Origin: Streptomyces sp. NBC_01750
Lineage (GTDB): Bacteria > Actinomycetota > Actinomycetes > Streptomycetales > Streptomycetaceae
Assembly (NCBI RefSeq): GCF_035918095.1
Contig: NZ_CP109137.1
Coordinates: 7,132,001-7,196,000 of the forward strand
Length of the DNA stretch: 64,000 nt
Direction of reading: 5' to 3'
Shown here: positions 53,545-62,421 of the stretch, piece after piece
Numbering within the stretch: the stretch's first letter is position 1
How the letters are laid out: every line of letters begins with the position of its first letter
The notes under the pieces: model-generated
Told to the model about the DNA's origin: nothing
The model's database searches: none
Seen by the model: only the letters and a program-made list of their open reading frames with translations
Program-made: the position numbers and the translations under genes

Positions 53545-53608
53545 GTGGCCGTCAACCGCGCGTGGCCGTCAACCGCGCGTGGCCGTCCACCGCGCGTTGC
53601 CGTCAGCC
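53545..53608. repeat. 17-bp tandem repeat
   Basis: GTGGCCGTCAACCGCGC (53545-53561) is repeated at 53562-53578, with a one-base variant at 53579-53595 and a diverged partial copy after it. Confidence 0.85.
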
Positions 53609-53695
53609 CCGAGGTATCCAGACTCTTCAGCGGCCTGCTGCGGCTCTGCGGGTCGGGTCGGACGGATACCAGGAGAAGAGACCGTCCGCGCCCTT

Positions 53696-54106
53696 CTAGC
53701 CGCTCGCCCCAGTGGCGGAGGGAAGTCCGCCGAAAACTTCCCGAAAGATCTCCTCGACGCGATCGCGTGACACTGCCGGAGCGGTGTAGTGCGTGGAGCG
53801 CACGGTCGCCAGGAAATCTTCCGGCAATTCTGCGTGGTGCCGCTTCACGTAATGGTGTAGTTCGACCGGCCACATCCAAGTGCCGTCGGTGACGAGGGAT
53901 CCGGCTCCAGGAAGCCACTCGTCGCCCGTAATGACATCCCGTTCCGCCCCCATGGCACTGAAGATCTCGGTCCCCGATGAGAGATACGCCAGGATTCTGG
54001 ACTCGTCGTCCACCCCATGCGGTCGAACAGCATCATGAATCGACGGTGCGGAGAGGTCCGCGTCCTGAGGCTCGAACTCGCCAAAGAACCCCACTCGCTT
54101 GATCAT
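53696..54106 (-). CDS. Hypothetical protein, lower GC, immunity-protein-like size
   Basis: 136 residues, soluble, acidic. No recognised family; contains aromatic/His-rich WMWPVELHHYVKRHHAELP. Base composition is visibly less GC-rich than neighbours. ATG 54106 has GGAG 6 bases upstream. Size, acidity and composition resemble small immunity-type proteins of polymorphic toxin systems, but no toxin gene is adjacent. Function unknown. Confidence 0.6.
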   Translation of the reverse strand: MIKRVGFFGEFEPQDADLSAPSIHDAVRPHGVDDESRILAYLSSGTEIFSAMGAERDVITGDEWLPGAGSLVTDGTWMWPVELHHYVKRHHAELPEDFLATVRSTHYTAPAVSRDRVEEIFREVFGGLPSATGASG

Positions 54107-54492
54107 TGCGTCTCCGTTGATCGTGCCGCTACTCGGCCATCGGCAAGAAGCTCAACGGTGCATGCAGGCAGTCCCCTTGCGCCACCCCCGGAGAGACACA
54201 CCGCCGCCCGCACGTTCCGCCGACGCGGCGGCTACCTTCTCTACGCCCTGGCCGCCGGCTGACCGCGTCGTCGTCGCCAGTAGCGCGCGCCTCGAGCACC
54301 CCCGCCCCACGACCTCAATGGCGCCGAGTCCGTCCACCGGACGCATTACCGGGGGATCGATGCGATGCCCGACCTGAGGCAAGCCGTTCGTTCGTCACGA
54401 ACGGAGAGCGAGGCGGACGCACCCCTTGTGGGAGGGCACAGCCTGTGGCATATAGGTCTGGACCATTTCCGTCCCCCTGCGGAGGTCCGACC
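54107..54492. other. 386-bp gap with no recognised gene
   Basis: Only the leader and ribosome site (GGAGG 54481-54485) of the FnIII lipoprotein are evident. Short frames have no recognisable similarity. Confidence 0.5.
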
Positions 54493-55443
54493 GTGCAACG
54501 TCCCCCCACACTCGCCGCGTTGGCCTGCGCGGCCGCTTTCCTCCTCACCGCCTGTGGCGGGGAGGAAAAGGACACAACGAGCCCCAGTACGCCCCCCGGC
54601 GTGACCGTGCAGGCGGGCAGTGCCACGTCCGTGCATGTCATGTGGGGGCAGGCCACCGACGACAAGGCGGTCGCCGGATACGAGGTCTTCCAGAGGGGTG
54701 CCCGCGTCAAGACGCTGCCGGCCACCAAACAGATGGTGGACATCGACCGGCTGAGTCCCAAGACCGCCTACAGCTTCACCGTGCGGGCCCGGGACGCCGC
54801 CGGGAACCTGTCGAAGCCGAGTCCGGCCATATCCGTCACCACTCCAGCCCCCACTCCCGAGGACAAGAAGGCACCCACCCAGCCGCCCAAGCTGCGGGGC
54901 AATGTCGACGGCGAGCGGGCCGTCACGCTCACTTGGGGGCGGGCCGTCGACAACATCGAAGTGACGTCGTACGACATCTACCAGGAGGACTCCCGCATCC
55001 ACACCGTGTCCGGCAGCGAGACCAGCGCCCGCGTCACCGGCCTGCGGCCCGGCACCGTGTACACCTTCACCGTTCGGGCGCGTGACGCCGCCGAGAACTC
55101 CTCGCCGGACAGCAACGCTCTGGATCTCACCACTGAGGCCGCGCCGGGCAAGGGTCCCAGCACCGCGCCCAGTGACGTGAAGGCGACGGTCAGGAAGGGC
55201 ACTGTCGAGCTGACCTGGACACCGCCGCAGACCGGCGGGCCGGTCAAGGAACATCAGCTGTTCCTCAACGGGAAGCCGGCGACGACCATCGTCTGGGGCG
55301 CCGCGCCGCCCGCCGGGAAGGCGACGTACACGATCATGGTCACGGACAAGCCCGGCACCCGCTACAGCATCAAGCTCCGGGCCAAGCTGCCCGACGGCAA
55401 GTGGGGTGACTTCTCCGCGCAGCGCACGGTCGAGGTCCGTTAG
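54493..55443 (+). CDS. Fibronectin type III repeat lipoprotein
   Basis: 316 residues. Lipobox AAAFLLTACGGEE near residue 20. Two typical FnIII domains (about 35-125, 135-225: VTVQAGSATSVHVMWGQATD; YSFTVRARDAAGNLSKPS; YTFTVRARDAAENSSPDS) and a third divergent one (about 235-316). Such FnIII modules serve as spacers in extracellular glycoside hydrolases, but no catalytic domain is present. Anchored surface protein of unknown ligand. GTG 54493 with GGAGG 7 bases upstream. Confidence 0.85.
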   Translation: MQRPPTLAALACAAAFLLTACGGEEKDTTSPSTPPGVTVQAGSATSVHVMWGQATDDKAVAGYEVFQRGARVKTLPATKQMVDIDRLSPKTAYSFTVRARDAAGNLSKPSPAISVTTPAPTPEDKKAPTQPPKLRGNVDGERAVTLTWGRAVDNIEVTSYDIYQEDSRIHTVSGSETSARVTGLRPGTVYTFTVRARDAAENSSPDSNALDLTTEAAPGKGPSTAPSDVKATVRKGTVELTWTPPQTGGPVKEHQLFLNGKPATTIVWGAAPPAGKATYTIMVTDKPGTRYSIKLRAKLPDGKWGDFSAQRTVEVR

Positions 55444-55530
55444 GGCGCTGACGCCCGGGTCTTGGCATCGGTTGACAGAGCAAACGCGTGGGGGCGGCCC
55501 GGGAACACCCGGTCCCGCCCCCACGTACGC

Positions 55531-55737
55531 TCAGCTCCTCGCGGCGAACTCCACGAACGCGGCCCATCCTTGAGGTGCGACCGACAGGACGGGTCCCGTC
55601 TTGGCCTTCGAGTCCCGCACGCGGATGGTGCCGGGGCAGACGGCGACCTCGACGCATTCGCCGCCCTCACCGCTGCTGTAACTGCTCTTGAACCAGGCCG
55701 ATTCGGGCACAGCCCGCTCAGGCTCTTGGATGCTCAT
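55531..55737 (-). CDS. DUF397 protein
   Basis: 68 residues: WFKSSYSSGEGGECVEVAVC and VRDSKAKTGPVLSVAPQGWA are DUF397 hallmarks. ATG overlaps the stop of the upstream XRE gene (ATGA). DUF397 proteins pair with Scr1-type XRE regulators in actinomycete development and antibiotic control (WhiJ-like systems). Confidence 0.92.
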   Translation of the reverse strand: MSIQEPERAVPESAWFKSSYSSGEGGECVEVAVCPGTIRVRDSKAKTGPVLSVAPQGWAAFVEFAARS

Positions 55738-56573
55738 CTCTCTCCCAGCAACTTCTCGACGAGGATCAGCGATTCACGCGGAGTGAGTGCCTGAGCTCGC
55801 AGGATTCCATATTGCTCCTCGATCTCCCGGACAGACTTCCGCTCCGTATAGAGGCGGCTGTCCTTGTGCGCCTCCACGTAGGCGATCCTCCGCCCTTCCT
55901 TCGTCTCGATCAAGGTGAACGGTCCAGCCAGACCGGCGTGCTCCTCGCGCTCGGTCGGCATCACCTGGACCTCCACGTTGCGCTGTTGTCCAGAAAGCAG
56001 GAGCTGCTCCAACTGCCCCCGCATCACGGACGGTCCGCCAAGAGGGCGGCGCAGCACCGTCTCCTCGATGACGAAACTGACAGTGGGCAACGGCTTGCGT
56101 GAAAGGATCTCCTGACGAGCCAGCCGAGCCGCCACCCGCTGAGCAACGGTGTTCTCATCCAGCAGGGGTCGGCGCATCGCGAACACCGCACGTGCGTACT
56201 CCTCCGATTGGAGCAGGCCGGGGACGGCCTGGGTCGCGTATACGTGCAACTCAACCGCGTCGGCCTCCAACCGCGCCGCATCCCGGAAGAAGGCCGGGTA
56301 CTGCGCCCGCTCCACCTCCTCCTTCATCTCCTGGAGGACGCCGCCCGCCTCCAGTACCTCATCCGCCTTGTCGATGAACCTCGGCGGCGGAATCCGCCGC
56401 CCCTGTTCGAACGACGCGATCGTCGCTCCCGAGTACCCCGTACGCGATCCGAACTCGGGCCGTTCCAGTCCCGCCCGCACCCGGAACCGCTTCAACTGCC
56501 GCCCGAACACGTGCAGTACGCCTGACCCCGGCTCGTACTCGCTCCGCTCCATCCGACCGTCATGGTCTTCCAT
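55734..56573 (-). CDS. Scr1-family XRE regulator (WhiJ-like)
   Basis: 279 residues. N-terminal HTH (about 20-75: RQLKRFRVRAGLERPEFGSR, YSGATIASFEQGRRIPPP), then the Scr1 domain (YATQAVPGLLQSEEYARAVF; QRNVEVQVMPTEREEHAGLA). ATG 56571-56573 has GGAGG about 9 bases upstream. Coupled to DUF397; divergent from an anti-sigma-like ATPase, a conserved three-gene layout in Streptomyces. Confidence 0.9.
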   Translation of the reverse strand: MEDHDGRMERSEYEPGSGVLHVFGRQLKRFRVRAGLERPEFGSRTGYSGATIASFEQGRRIPPPRFIDKADEVLEAGGVLQEMKEEVERAQYPAFFRDAARLEADAVELHVYATQAVPGLLQSEEYARAVFAMRRPLLDENTVAQRVAARLARQEILSRKPLPTVSFVIEETVLRRPLGGPSVMRGQLEQLLLSGQQRNVEVQVMPTEREEHAGLAGPFTLIETKEGRRIAYVEAHKDSRLYTERKSVREIEEQYGILRAQALTPRESLILVEKLLGER

Positions 56574-56721
56574 GCCGCACCACCTCCCCGGGCCAACACC
56601 CCCGGTACCGTCCCGGGACACGCCGCCCACCGCGTACAAGCACCGCCTCGACTCGTACACCGCACAGTGGTCAGCGAATTACTCCTGGTCAAGGCTACGC
56701 CGAGAGCACAACCGTGGACCC

Positions 56722-57213
56722 ATGAACAGCGCAGCTCCCTCCTCCGGGGCCACCCCCGCACTCACCGCCCCCACCCACGAGTTCGCCATGCAGTTCACCT
56801 CCACCCCACGCGGTGCGCGCCTCGCTCGCCGTCTCGTCTCGCACAGACTCGACGAATGGGGCTACCCCTACAGCTCGTCCACCAACGAGGCCGTGACCCT
56901 CATCGCCGCAGAACTCACCGCCAACGCCGTACGCCACGGCCACGTTCCCGGCCGGGACTTTCACCTCCGGCTCACCGAGAGCGCCGACCGCGCCGTCCTC
57001 CGCATCGAGGTCGCCGACACCCGCAGCGAGCGGTGTCCCGTATCCGAAGCCCCCGGCACCCCGCCCCCCGACGAGGAATCGGGCCGCGGGCTGTACCTCG
57101 TCTCCCAGCTCGCCGACCGCTGGGGCGTCGCACCCCGCCCCGGTGCCCCCGGAAAATGCGTCTGGGCGGAGCTGCGACTGCTGCCCGGACGTCGGGACGA
57201 CATGGCTCGCTGA
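56722..57213 (+). CDS. Anti-sigma factor-like ATP-binding protein (RsbW-type GHKL ATPase)
   Basis: 163 residues. GHKL fold: N-box LIAAELTANAVRHGHVP, G1 LRIEVADTRSERCPV, G2 EESGRGLYLVSQLADRWG. Lacks membrane segments. Such orphan kinases accompany Scr1/DUF397 pairs and probably modulate them or a sigma factor. ATG 56722. Confidence 0.87.
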   Translation: MNSAAPSSGATPALTAPTHEFAMQFTSTPRGARLARRLVSHRLDEWGYPYSSSTNEAVTLIAAELTANAVRHGHVPGRDFHLRLTESADRAVLRIEVADTRSERCPVSEAPGTPPPDEESGRGLYLVSQLADRWGVAPRPGAPGKCVWAELRLLPGRRDDMAR

Positions 57214-57235
57214 GACGCAGGGCGGTGCACGGTCG

Positions 57236-58444
57236 TCATCCGCCGGACGGTTGCCGCAGTCGGCGAAACGTCCGGAAGAACGCCCGTACGTCGGCGACCA
57301 ATGCCTCCGGCACCTCCATCGCCGCGAAGTGCCCGCCCCGGTCGAACTCCGACCACTGCACGATGTTGTTCGTCCGCTCCGCGATGTGCCGCAGCGGGAT
57401 GAAGTTCTCCTGCGGGAAGTCGGCCAGGGCCGTCGGCGCGGTCGACGTCTCGGGTGCCGATCCCCAGTAGGCGGCGTGCGCCCTCTCGTAGTAGATACGG
57501 GCGGACGAGCCGGCGGTGCCCGTCAGCCAGTAGAGCATCACGTTGGTGAGCAGCTGGTCGCGGTCGACGGCATCCTCGGGCCGGTCGCGTGAGTCCGTCC
57601 ACTCCTTGAACTTCTCGGCGACCCAGGCCAGTTGGCCGACCGGTGAGTCGGTCAGGGCGTAGGCCAGTGTCTGGGGCCGGGTGGACTGGATGTCGGCGTA
57701 GCCCTGTTTGTCGCGGCTCCACTCCTGGCCGCGCTTCCAGGAGGCCAGCGTGCGGTCCCGCTCCGCCGGGCTCAGCGCGGCCAGTTCGTCGGCGCGTGGC
57801 TCCTCGGTCGCGGAGGAGCCGGGCAGCAGGTTCAGGTGTACGCCGATGATCCGGTCGGTCTGGGTGCGGCCGAGTTCGCGGGAGATGGCCGCGCCCCAGT
57901 CGCCGCCCTGGGCGCCGTACCGGTCGTAGCCGAGACGCCGCATCAGCTCCGCGAACGCGGCGGCCACCCGGCGGAACTCCCACCCGGTCTCTCGTGTCGG
58001 GCCGGACAGGCCGAACCCCGGGATACTCGGCAGGACCAGGTGGAAGGCGTCGGACGGATCGCCGCCATGAGCCCGTGGGTCCGACAGCGGGCCGGCGACC
58101 TCGGCGAATTCGACGATTGAGCCCGGCCAGCCGTGCGTCATGATCAGCGGGGTCGCGTCGGGTTCCGGAGAACGGATGTGGGCGAAGTGGAGGTTCGCCC
58201 CGTCGATCGTGGTGGTGAACTGCGGCCATGTGTTCAGCCTGGCTTCGGTGGCGCGCCAGTCGTACTCGTGCCGCCAGTACCGCGCGAGCTCCTTCAGATA
58301 GTCGCGCGGGATGCCGTACGCCCACCCAACTCCGGGCAGTTCGTCAGGCCACCGGGTGCGATCGAGGCGCGCGTGCAGATCGTCCAGGTCGCCCTGGGGA
58401 ATGTCGATGCGGAACGCGTGGATGCTCTCATCGGTACTCGTCAC
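57236..58444 (-). CDS. Epoxide hydrolase (EHN domain + alpha/beta hydrolase)
   Basis: 402 residues. N-terminal EHN domain (about 1-110: FRIDIPQGDLDDLHARLDRT, GWAYGIPRDYLKELARYW) and alpha/beta core (HGWPGS oxyanion, nucleophile Asp in GGDWGAAISREL, His in FDRGGHFAAMEVPE). Hydrolyses epoxides to diols. GTG 58442-58444 chosen at family start; no clear ribosome site. Confidence 0.9.
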   Translation of the reverse strand: MTSTDESIHAFRIDIPQGDLDDLHARLDRTRWPDELPGVGWAYGIPRDYLKELARYWRHEYDWRATEARLNTWPQFTTTIDGANLHFAHIRSPEPDATPLIMTHGWPGSIVEFAEVAGPLSDPRAHGGDPSDAFHLVLPSIPGFGLSGPTRETGWEFRRVAAAFAELMRRLGYDRYGAQGGDWGAAISRELGRTQTDRIIGVHLNLLPGSSATEEPRADELAALSPAERDRTLASWKRGQEWSRDKQGYADIQSTRPQTLAYALTDSPVGQLAWVAEKFKEWTDSRDRPEDAVDRDQLLTNVMLYWLTGTAGSSARIYYERAHAAYWGSAPETSTAPTALADFPQENFIPLRHIAERTNNIVQWSEFDRGGHFAAMEVPEALVADVRAFFRTFRRLRQPSGG

Positions 58445-59111
58445 GGCTACGCATGCTAGGTCTGGCCGTTCGCCGGGGCGAACGGTATTCGCCGGGGTCG
58501 GCGCTTCAGTGCCCGGCCCCCGAACACCCCCGCACCGTCGACGTGCCATCACGCCTCCGGTCCGGTCCGGTCCATCGCGCCCCACGCTGCTCCAGGGGCG
58601 TGCTCAGCCATATCCGATTGCCCAAGGCCTGGGCGCCGTGGCACCCATGGCGCACGTTCCCACGAGGGACTTGCGACGCCGCGTCGCGGCCTGCGCCGCC
58701 TTGCGCCGCCTTGCGGTCCGGGCCGTGACCCTTCGGCCACCACAAGGCGATCGGTGTTTCAGCCGGTCGCCGGTTCTGTCTGTCCGCGCGTGCCCATGCA
58801 CGGCACGGCCCAGTACGCGCGGTCGGACCAGCCGCACTTCTTGCCACCAGCTCGGACGTTCAGTCCAGCGACGTCACGCGCCTGTCCGCCAGTTGCGGAC
58901 CACAGCGTGCTGCTACTCCTGAGCGCCGAAGTGGCGGCCGGGTCGTCGTGGGGCATCGGGCGTCCATGCCACTGCACGGCCCGGGCCTTCACCCGCGCCT
59001 CCGGTGCCATGATGATCGTCATCGGCGGGTTCCGGCTGGTGGAACGCCTGGCCGGCTGACGAGCCCGCCTCACCCCCTTAGCAGACCGTGATGTCCGTCG
59101 AAGGAGAGCAT
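58445..59111. other. 667-bp region with possible transporter remnant
   Basis: No intact gene. In the forward direction (58919-59059, ending at TGA) LSAEVAAGSSWGIGRP and ASGAMMIVIGGFRLVERLAG look like the last membrane helix of a LysE-type exporter, without its first part. Short frames on the other strand are unconvincing. Confidence 0.4.
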
Positions 59112-59570
59112 GTGGAAGACCAGACGCAGCAGGAAGAGGCGAGCCCCGAGGTGCAAAAGCGCATCCAGGACAGCTTCGACCGCCAGGGGCTGATGAGCCA
59201 CCTCGGTGCGCGGATAACCCACATCGGACCCGGGCGTGTACACATCGAGCTCGCGAGCCGCCCCGAGGTGACCCAACAACACGGCTACTTCCACGCCGGT
59301 GCCACCGGCGCCATCGCGGACAGCGCCGGCGGCTATGCCGCGTACACGCTGTTCCCCGAGGACGCCGATGTGCTCACCGTCGAGTACAAGATCAACCTCC
59401 TCGCGCCCGCCGTCGGCGACCGCATCGAGGCGGTCGGGACAGTCCTGAAGGCCGGACGCACGCTGACCGTGTGCCAGTTGGAGGTGTTCGGCGTGCAGAA
59501 CGACGGCGAGCGGAAGCTCGTCGCCAACGGGCAGCAGACACTGATCCGCGTCAACAGGCCCGCTCCGTGA
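59112..59570 (+). CDS. PaaI-type hotdog thioesterase
   Basis: 152 residues. Hotdog-fold thioesterase with HGYFHAGATGAIADSAGGYA (catalytic Asp region; the first Gly of HGG is Tyr here) and VEYKINLLAPAVGDRIEAVG. Hydrolyses aryl/acyl-CoA. GTG 59112 is preferred because GGAG lies 8 bases upstream; an in-frame ATG at 59091 is less well placed. Confidence 0.85.
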   Translation: MEDQTQQEEASPEVQKRIQDSFDRQGLMSHLGARITHIGPGRVHIELASRPEVTQQHGYFHAGATGAIADSAGGYAAYTLFPEDADVLTVEYKINLLAPAVGDRIEAVGTVLKAGRTLTVCQLEVFGVQNDGERKLVANGQQTLIRVNRPAP

Positions 59571-59754
59571 ACCCGCTGTCGACATTGCCGTCCTGGGTGA
59601 CCTGGCGGCAGAGGCCGTTCCCCGACGCCGTTCCCCGCCGACTTCCAGCAGCAGACCACCGCCGGACCCACGGAGGGGCACTGCTTATTGAGGACGTCCC
59701 CGCCGTCCCCGCCGTCCGCGCGAGAGGCGCGGCGTGCGCAGTTCGCGACAGCGC

Positions 59755-59790
59755 GGCGCCCCCGGTGCTGTGCGGTACCCGGGGGGCGCC
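59755..59790 (-). terminator. Terminator of aceB
   Basis: GGCGCCCCCGG (59755-59765) pairs with CCGGGGGGCGCC (59779-59790), one bulged base. 21 bp past the aceB stop. Confidence 0.65.
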
Positions 59791-59810
59791 GTGCCACGGC
59801 CAGCGCGAAG

Positions 59811-61433
59811 TCAGCCGACCAGCTGCTCGTACGCCGACAGCGTCAGGAAGTCCTCGTAGTTCTCGTCCAGCGCCACCTTCAGCAGCAGATCGTGCGCCTG
59901 CTGCCAGTTGCCCGCCGTGAACGCCTCCTCGCCGATCTCCTCGCGGATCGCGGCCAGTTCCTCCGCCGCGACCTTGCGTACCAGGTCCGCGGTGGCGAGC
60001 TCGCCGTTCTCGAACACGACGCCCGCGTTGATCCACTGCCAGATCTGGGAGCGGGAAATCTCCGCGGTGGCCGCGTCCTCCATCAGGTTGAAGATCGCGA
60101 CCGCGCCGAGGCCGCGCAGCCACGCCTCGATGTAGCGGGTGCCGACCTGGACGGCGTTGCGCAGACCGTCGTACGTGGGCTTGGCGTCCAGCGAGTCGAT
60201 GGCGATCAGGTCGCCGGGCGCCACCGAGACATCCTCACGGAGGCGGTCCTTCTGGTTGGGCCTGGAACCCAGCACCGCGTCGAACGACGCCATCGCGATC
60301 GGGACCAGGTCCGGGTGCGCGACCCAGGAGCCGTCGAAGCCGTCGCCCGCCTCGCGGTCCTTGTCCGCCTTGACCTTCTCGAAGGCGACCTTGTTGACCT
60401 CGGCGTCGCGGCGGGACGGGATGAAGGCCGCCATGCCGCCGATGGCGTGGGCACCGCGCTTGTGGCAGGTGCGGACCAGCAGTTCGGTGTACGCGCGCAT
60501 GAACGGCGCGGTCATCGTTACCGCGTTGCGGTCCGGGAGCACGAACTTGGCACCGCCGTCACGGAAGTTCTTGACGATCGAGAACAGATAGTCCCAGCGG
60601 CCCGCGTTCAGGCCGGCCGCGTGGTCGCGGAGCTCGTAGAGGATCTCCTCCATCTCGTACGCCGCGGTGATCGTCTCGATCAGGACGGTCGCGCGGACGG
60701 TGCCCTGCGGGATGCCGACGTACTCCTGCGAGAAGACGAAGATGTCGTTCCAGAGACGGGCCTCCAGGTGCGACTCCGTCTTCGGCAGGTAGAAGTACGG
60801 ACCCTTGCCGAGCTCGATCAGGCGCTTGGCGTTGTGGAAGAAGTAGAGGCCGAAGTCGACCAGCGCCCCCGGGACCGGGCTGCCGTCGAGCTGCAGGTGA
60901 CGCTCCTCCAGGTGCCAGCCGCGCGGGCGCATGACGACCGTCGCGAGCTCGTCGGCGGCCTTGAGGGCGTACGACTTGCCGGAGCGCGGGTCGGTGAAGT
61001 CGATCCGGCGCTCGTAGGCGTCGATCAGATTGAGCTGGCCGAGGACAACGTTCTCCCAGGTGGGAGCCGAGGCGTCCTCGAAGTCCGCGAGCCAGACCTT
61101 CGCGCCCGAGTTCAGGGCGTTGATGGTCATCTTGCGGTCGGTCGGTCCGGTGATCTCCACGCGGCGGTCGTTGAGCGCCGCCGGGGCCGGGGCCACCTTC
61201 CAGGAGTCGTCCGCGCGGATCGCGGCGGTCTCCGGGAGGAAGTCCAGTGTGGAAGTGCGGGCGATCTCGGCACGGCGCTCACCGCGGCGGGCGAGCAGCT
61301 CATCACGCCGCGGTGTGAACCGCCGGTGCAGCTCGGCCACAAAGGCGAGGGCCTCGTCGGTCAGGACCTCTTCCTGCCGGGGCAGGGTCTCGGCTTCGAC
61401 GATGGCCAGCGGGGACGGCGCTGGTGCGGACAT
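59811..61433 (-). CDS. aceB: Malate synthase A
   Basis: A 540-residue isoform A malate synthase condensing glyoxylate with acetyl-CoA. Core motifs ITGPTDRKMTINALNSGAKV, WLADFEDASAPTWENVVLGQ, GTVRATVLIETITAAYEMEE, LNAGRWDYLFSIVKNFRD and the C-terminal catalytic region DAATAEISRSQIWQW. Provides the other outlet for ureide-derived glyoxylate. ATG 61433 preceded by GAAGGAAG. Promoter carries both operator types found at gcl/hyi and catalase/uricase. No isocitrate lyase gene is nearby, consistent with a role in ureide catabolism. Confidence 0.96.
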   Translation of the reverse strand: MSAPAPSPLAIVEAETLPRQEEVLTDEALAFVAELHRRFTPRRDELLARRGERRAEIARTSTLDFLPETAAIRADDSWKVAPAPAALNDRRVEITGPTDRKMTINALNSGAKVWLADFEDASAPTWENVVLGQLNLIDAYERRIDFTDPRSGKSYALKAADELATVVMRPRGWHLEERHLQLDGSPVPGALVDFGLYFFHNAKRLIELGKGPYFYLPKTESHLEARLWNDIFVFSQEYVGIPQGTVRATVLIETITAAYEMEEILYELRDHAAGLNAGRWDYLFSIVKNFRDGGAKFVLPDRNAVTMTAPFMRAYTELLVRTCHKRGAHAIGGMAAFIPSRRDAEVNKVAFEKVKADKDREAGDGFDGSWVAHPDLVPIAMASFDAVLGSRPNQKDRLREDVSVAPGDLIAIDSLDAKPTYDGLRNAVQVGTRYIEAWLRGLGAVAIFNLMEDAATAEISRSQIWQWINAGVVFENGELATADLVRKVAAEELAAIREEIGEEAFTAGNWQQAHDLLLKVALDENYEDFLTLSAYEQLVG

Positions 61434-61547
61434 GAGCTGTCACTTCCTTCAGCGGGCGGTGCCTGGCGGCCGCCGGGCGTACAGGTACGGCACTCGGTGC
61501 CGCAAGAGCCGAGGTACGGTCGCGGGCGCCGTCCTGGGGTCGGGCGC

Positions 61548-61583
61548 TTCTGACCAGTGGATAGTAGTTTCCTCATGGTGGAA
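61548..61583. promoter_or_regulatory. Paired IclR/AllR-type operators at aceB
   Basis: TTCTGACCAGTGGAT (61548-61562) and TTCCTCATGGTGGAA (61569-61583) are 21 bp apart. The latter fills the 17-bp spacer between -35 and -10; the former covers the -10 and start point. Third example of the pair. Confidence 0.75.
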
Positions 61584-61589
61584 GTTCAA
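61561..61589 (-). promoter_or_regulatory. Promoter of aceB
   Basis: On the minus strand: -35 TTGAAC (61584-61589), 17-bp spacer, -10 TACTAT (61561-61566). Leader about 120 bases. Confidence 0.65.
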
Positions 61590-61600
61590 TGGTTTGTTGA
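61586..61600. promoter_or_regulatory. Degenerate TCAACA-N3-TGTTGA site at aceB
   Basis: TCAATGGTTTGTTGA differs from the catalase site by two bases and overlaps the -35 box as in the other two promoters. Confidence 0.5.
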
Positions 61601-61649
61601 TATCGAGATTCTCCGAGTCGACAGACCATGGCGCTGAGTGCCACGCCGT

Positions 61650-62255
61650 TCACTCAAGGTGTGCCAGATCCTCCGCCGTGTCGATGTCGTACGCCTCGGC
61701 GATGTCGCCGCACTCGATCAGCGCGAGCGAGGACTCGTGCGCCTTCAGATACGCGCGAGCGCCGCGGTCGCCGACCGCGCTCGCCGCGATGTCCTTCCAG
61801 CGGTGCGCGCCGAAGAGGACCGGATGCCCCCGCTCACCCCCGTACGCCGCCGCCGCGAGCGAATCCCTGGAGCGGTGCGCGGCGCGGACGCGGGCCACCG
61901 CCGCCGCGCCGATCCCCGGCTGGTCCACGAGAGAGACGAGCGCCGCGTCCGCCGCCGTGGTCTCGAGCGACTCCAGTCCCGCTCGCAGCGAGGAGCCCAT
62001 GCCCTCCTCCCACTCGGGGTTGTCGACCAGTACGCAGCCGGAGAGGTCGGCCTCCTTCCGTACCCGGTCGGCGGCCGCCCCGAGCACCACATGCACCGGA
62101 CCGCAGCCGCCCTCGCGCAGCACGCGTACCGCATGCTCGACCAGCGGCCTGCCGCGGTGCTCGAGCAGTGCCTTCGGGCGTCCGCCCAGCCGCCGCCCGC
62201 CGCCCGCCGCGAGCAGCAATCCGGCGACGGCCGGTTCCTTCGGTGGTTGTGCCAT
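61650..62255 (-). CDS. MobA-like molybdenum-cofactor nucleotidyltransferase
   Basis: 201 residues. NTP-transferase fold: LLLAAGGGRRLGGRPKALLEH and SLVDQPGIGAAAVARVRAAH, GERGHPVLFGAHRW. Matches the MocA group that matures the cofactor of xanthine dehydrogenase-type enzymes, which would fit the purine genes although no xdh is in the window. ATG 62255. Lies upstream of aceB on the same strand, but aceB has its own promoter. Confidence 0.85.
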   Translation of the reverse strand: MAQPPKEPAVAGLLLAAGGGRRLGGRPKALLEHRGRPLVEHAVRVLREGGCGPVHVVLGAAADRVRKEADLSGCVLVDNPEWEEGMGSSLRAGLESLETTAADAALVSLVDQPGIGAAAVARVRAAHRSRDSLAAAAYGGERGHPVLFGAHRWKDIAASAVGDRGARAYLKAHESSLALIECGDIAEAYDIDTAEDLAHLE

Positions 62256-62421
62256 AAGGACTCCTTACCTCATTTGCGGGCGAAGCGCCGCGCGGTCCCC
62301 GGGTCCGCGCACGGGTCAGGAACCGCCCGTACCGCTCGGGTCGTCTGACGTTGGGAGCGCGGGGTGACCTTGGATAAGGTGCACCTCCGACACCGAAATT
62401 CGCCATGGGGGACGAGAGTTG

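Larger units (their letters stand above)
53278..53695. other. 418-bp region with direct repeats, no gene
   Basis: Contains the CAP-gene leader, an 11-bp direct repeat (53420-53441) and a 17-bp tandem repeat (53545-53608). No convincing gene. Confidence 0.5.

Noticed and set aside
59688..61553. 621-codon frame antisense to aceB
   Set aside because: Malate synthase on the other strand is unambiguous; the forward translation is Arg/Gly-biased.
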